DNA from: Procambarus clarkii
Taxonomy: Eukaryota; Arthropoda; Malacostraca; Decapoda; Cambaridae
Assembly (NCBI RefSeq): GCF_040958095.1
Contig: NC_091208.1
Coordinates: 6,446,693-6,510,692 of the forward strand
Length of the DNA: 64,000 bases
Direction of reading: 5' to 3'
Each line of letters opens with the position of its first letter. The stretch's first letter is position 1. Shown piece by piece: positions 62,346 through 64,000 of this stretch. Below the pieces are notes generated by a model, which was not told the origin of the DNA, made no database searches, and worked only from the letters and a program-made list of their open reading frames with translations. The translations under genes and the position numbers were made by a program.

Positions 62346-63525
62346 ATTCTAGATCTTCGGTTTATTAGTAAATTAATTCTAGATCTTCAGTTGAGCTGTA
62401 GGCAAAGTAGTATTATTGCCTGACTCAGTAGCAAGTACATTTACTTCGTGATGTACTTGGCAATATTGCACTGCAGTTGAATTCGTAGAATTCTCTCCAG
62501 TGGTCATAGTTGGTGTAGAAGACTTTCTACATAAGGCGTAGTGGTGTACACCCTGGTTACAACGGTTGCAGGAACGTAGCTGCACTGCACATTTCTTGGG
62601 ATCATGAGAGCCCATGCACTTGGTGCACTTGTGCAATTCTTGTAACCTTTTAACCCTAACATTATAAGTAGGATAAACAGAGCATTGATAAGTGGTGTGT
62701 TCCTGATTGCAGAACAGACACTTTCTCTGGTTAATAGACTTAGTCTCTTTAGTAGACAAGTCCTTGGTTATCTCCGAAGGAGATACCGAATATATACCTA
62801 CATTTCCACTTCTTTTTCCAGTGGATGGAGTAGGTTTGGATTTATATTTATTAGACTTACTCTGAGTCTGTTTAGGTTTGACTGAAATATCAGTACTAGT
62901 TGGTTTAGACTCAGGTTTAATTTTATCATGAGTCTTTAACCTGTTAACTGTGATCCTCAACCCCTCGAAAATTTGGTCGAGAGTGAGAAACTCAGTATTA
63001 TAATGTGAGCAGAGCTCTGTCAAGACATTTCGAGGTAATTTCCTCTGTAATAGTAGCTTGATAGACCATTCTGAAGCAGGCATATTAACTTTAGTACCTA
63101 AGGCCTTTACTAGAGACTCTACTTCTAGTCTGAAGCTCTGAAGTGACTCTGGTCTACTGTTTGGTGCATTCAGATCTAGCAATTGATAATAGAGGGTAGC
63201 TATACTTAACTCTTCGTTGCAATAGTTCAACTTCAGGAGTTTTATAGCTTCCTCATAATTACTCTCATTAAGAGTAAGGTTATGTATGACCTTTTTAGCC
63301 TCTCCTGTGAGAAGACTAAGTAGGTATGAAAATTTAGAAACCTTGTCTAGAGACGGCTTCTTATGGATGTGAACTTCAAAGGAAGTCCAAAAATTGTCCC
63401 AATTTTCTGTATCTAATCCTGAAAATGTAGGTAAGTCTAGAGTAGGTAAACGAACCTCTGGTAATTGATTATTGAAGTGAGACCCTGTGTTACTGGTATT
63501 GGATCTAGATTGTTTTGCTAATTTA
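62346..63525 (-). pseudogene. BEL/Pao Gag, central and C-terminal part
   Basis: The open frame from about 63525 reads LPEVRLPTLDLPTFSGLDTE and NWDNFWTSFEVHIHKKPS (DUF1759-type capsid), then YLLSLLTGEAKKVIHNLTL. Knuckles CLFCNQEHTTYQC, CTKCMGSHDPKKC and CNRCNQGVHHYALC follow, ending at LPTAQLKI. At 62345-62395 the 13-mer GATCTAGAATTAA occurs twice, about 23 bases apart; this small duplication adds stops and shifts the frame before the protease. Confidence 0.85.
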
Positions 63526-63805
63526 GATAATTATATCTTGAGTCTCATCTTCATACTGGGAGATGTCGTCTACAATTTGACTTACTTCCTCAGGATCGGT
63601 TTCTACAGTATTTAGCAAATCAAGGTAAGATTGACCTGCATGATCTGACTTGATCAAATTTCAGATCAGCCACTCTAACTGATGTCTCTAAGTGATAAGA
63701 GTCAATGGGAGTATCTTTAGTTAAGCCCTCAGCCTTATTAATTAATCTGGTCAAATGACCTTTAAGGCCAATGTAGGTTCTCCTCAATTGCTCAGGAGTA
63801 GCCAT
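63526..63805 (-). pseudogene. BEL/Pao Gag N-terminus, frameshifted
   Basis: ATG 63805 gives MATPEQLRRTYIGLKGHLTR, matching the Gag start of the pol-less BEL (MDNAGRMRRTLAGLKGHLTR). The frame shifts near 63650. DLLNTVETDPEEVSQIVDDI then appears in another frame, and a further one-base shift near 63530 joins the main capsid frame. Confidence 0.75.
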
Positions 63806-64000
63806 GTTGGGCTTAGGTTCAAACTTCACAGTGTTAGCATATGTATTACTAATGAAGCTTGGGTACTTGTTCATTAGTGAATTAGTAACATTAATTGTAG
63901 CCTAATTTAAGGTGGCTACTTTATATTTTTCCTCAATTGAGGTTGAATGTACCTACCTACCTAACAACAAATAGCTAGATATTTTGTGCACTGTCTGAAC
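63806..64000 (-). other. BEL/Pao gag leader
   Basis: AT-rich sequence upstream of the Gag ATG, presumably the untranslated leader. The 5' LTR is not reached. Confidence 0.5.

Larger units (their letters stand above)
56486..64000 (-). mobile_element. BEL/Pao LTR retrotransposon, minus strand, 5' end off-window
   Basis: 3' LTR 56486-58098, pol about 58450-61850, gag-protease about 61853-63805; the 5' LTR is beyond 64000. All expected domains are present, but at least four nonsense or frameshift lesions disable it. It is related to, but clearly distinct from, the pol-less element at 39400-45271. Confidence 0.88.

Overview
The window is eukaryotic repeat-rich DNA, most likely from a decapod crustacean (crayfish- or shrimp-like). 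I base this on tRNA-derived SINEs, CR1-like and I-like non-LTR retrotransposon tails, and BEL/Pao and Ty3/Gypsy families of the kind I associate with decapod genomes. That is recognition from memory, not a search. I found no convincing intact host gene, no rRNA and no functional tRNA gene. One coiled-coil ORF at 5434-6321 could be a host exon or a Gag fragment.

Layout. 1-3197: a decayed CR1-like LINE followed by shuffled and inverted pieces of the same family. 3198-5333: a 5'-truncated I-like LINE with RT, RNase H and a terminal zinc motif. 5434-6321: the coiled-coil ORF. 6322-13320: low-information sequence with LINE 3' remnants at 7153, 8378, 9560 and 10370 (the last on the minus strand), SINE pieces at 7838, 11052 and 12588, and a 116-bp element with its own target-site duplication.

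13320-56485: a head-to-tail array of seven divergent copies (here called A to G) of a complex 2-5 kb cassette. A full cassette contains an AT-rich leader, a C-tract, an 84-bp minisatellite, a short conserved ORF (starting MKVEDPD), a TATTTAAATA/CCGGTTAA block, a 28-bp minisatellite whose core is the palindrome TGACGTCA (the canonical CREB/ATF CRE site; about 60 perfect copies in the window), and 33-bp minisatellites. Transposons have entered this array repeatedly. Three are about 2.2-kb non-LTR elements that carry only ORF1 (17.8-19.8 kb minus, 26.1-28.3 kb minus, 38.0-52.1 kb plus). Others are a Gypsy element lacking RT (21.8-26.0 kb), a GC-rich ORF1-only element (31.0-33.5 kb) that itself holds a 371-bp foldback MITE exactly at its start codon, a second MITE, SINEs and a probable solo LTR.

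The clearest structure is a nested set at 37978-52116. A macrosatellite cassette was entered by an ORF1-only LINE (9-bp TSD AAGTAAAAA). That was entered by a Gypsy-like LTR element without RT (5-bp TSD ATCCG). Its 5' LTR was in turn entered by a BEL/Pao element without pol (5-bp TSD ATACA). Each boundary can be read directly.

56486-64000: a second, longer BEL/Pao element on the minus strand, with 3' LTR, integrase, RNase H, RT, protease and gag all recognisable but broken by stops and frameshifts. Its 5' LTR lies beyond the window. Many elements here lack their own polymerase and, if they moved recently, must have depended on relatives elsewhere. The most novel material is the CRE-bearing macrosatellite and its short conserved ORF.
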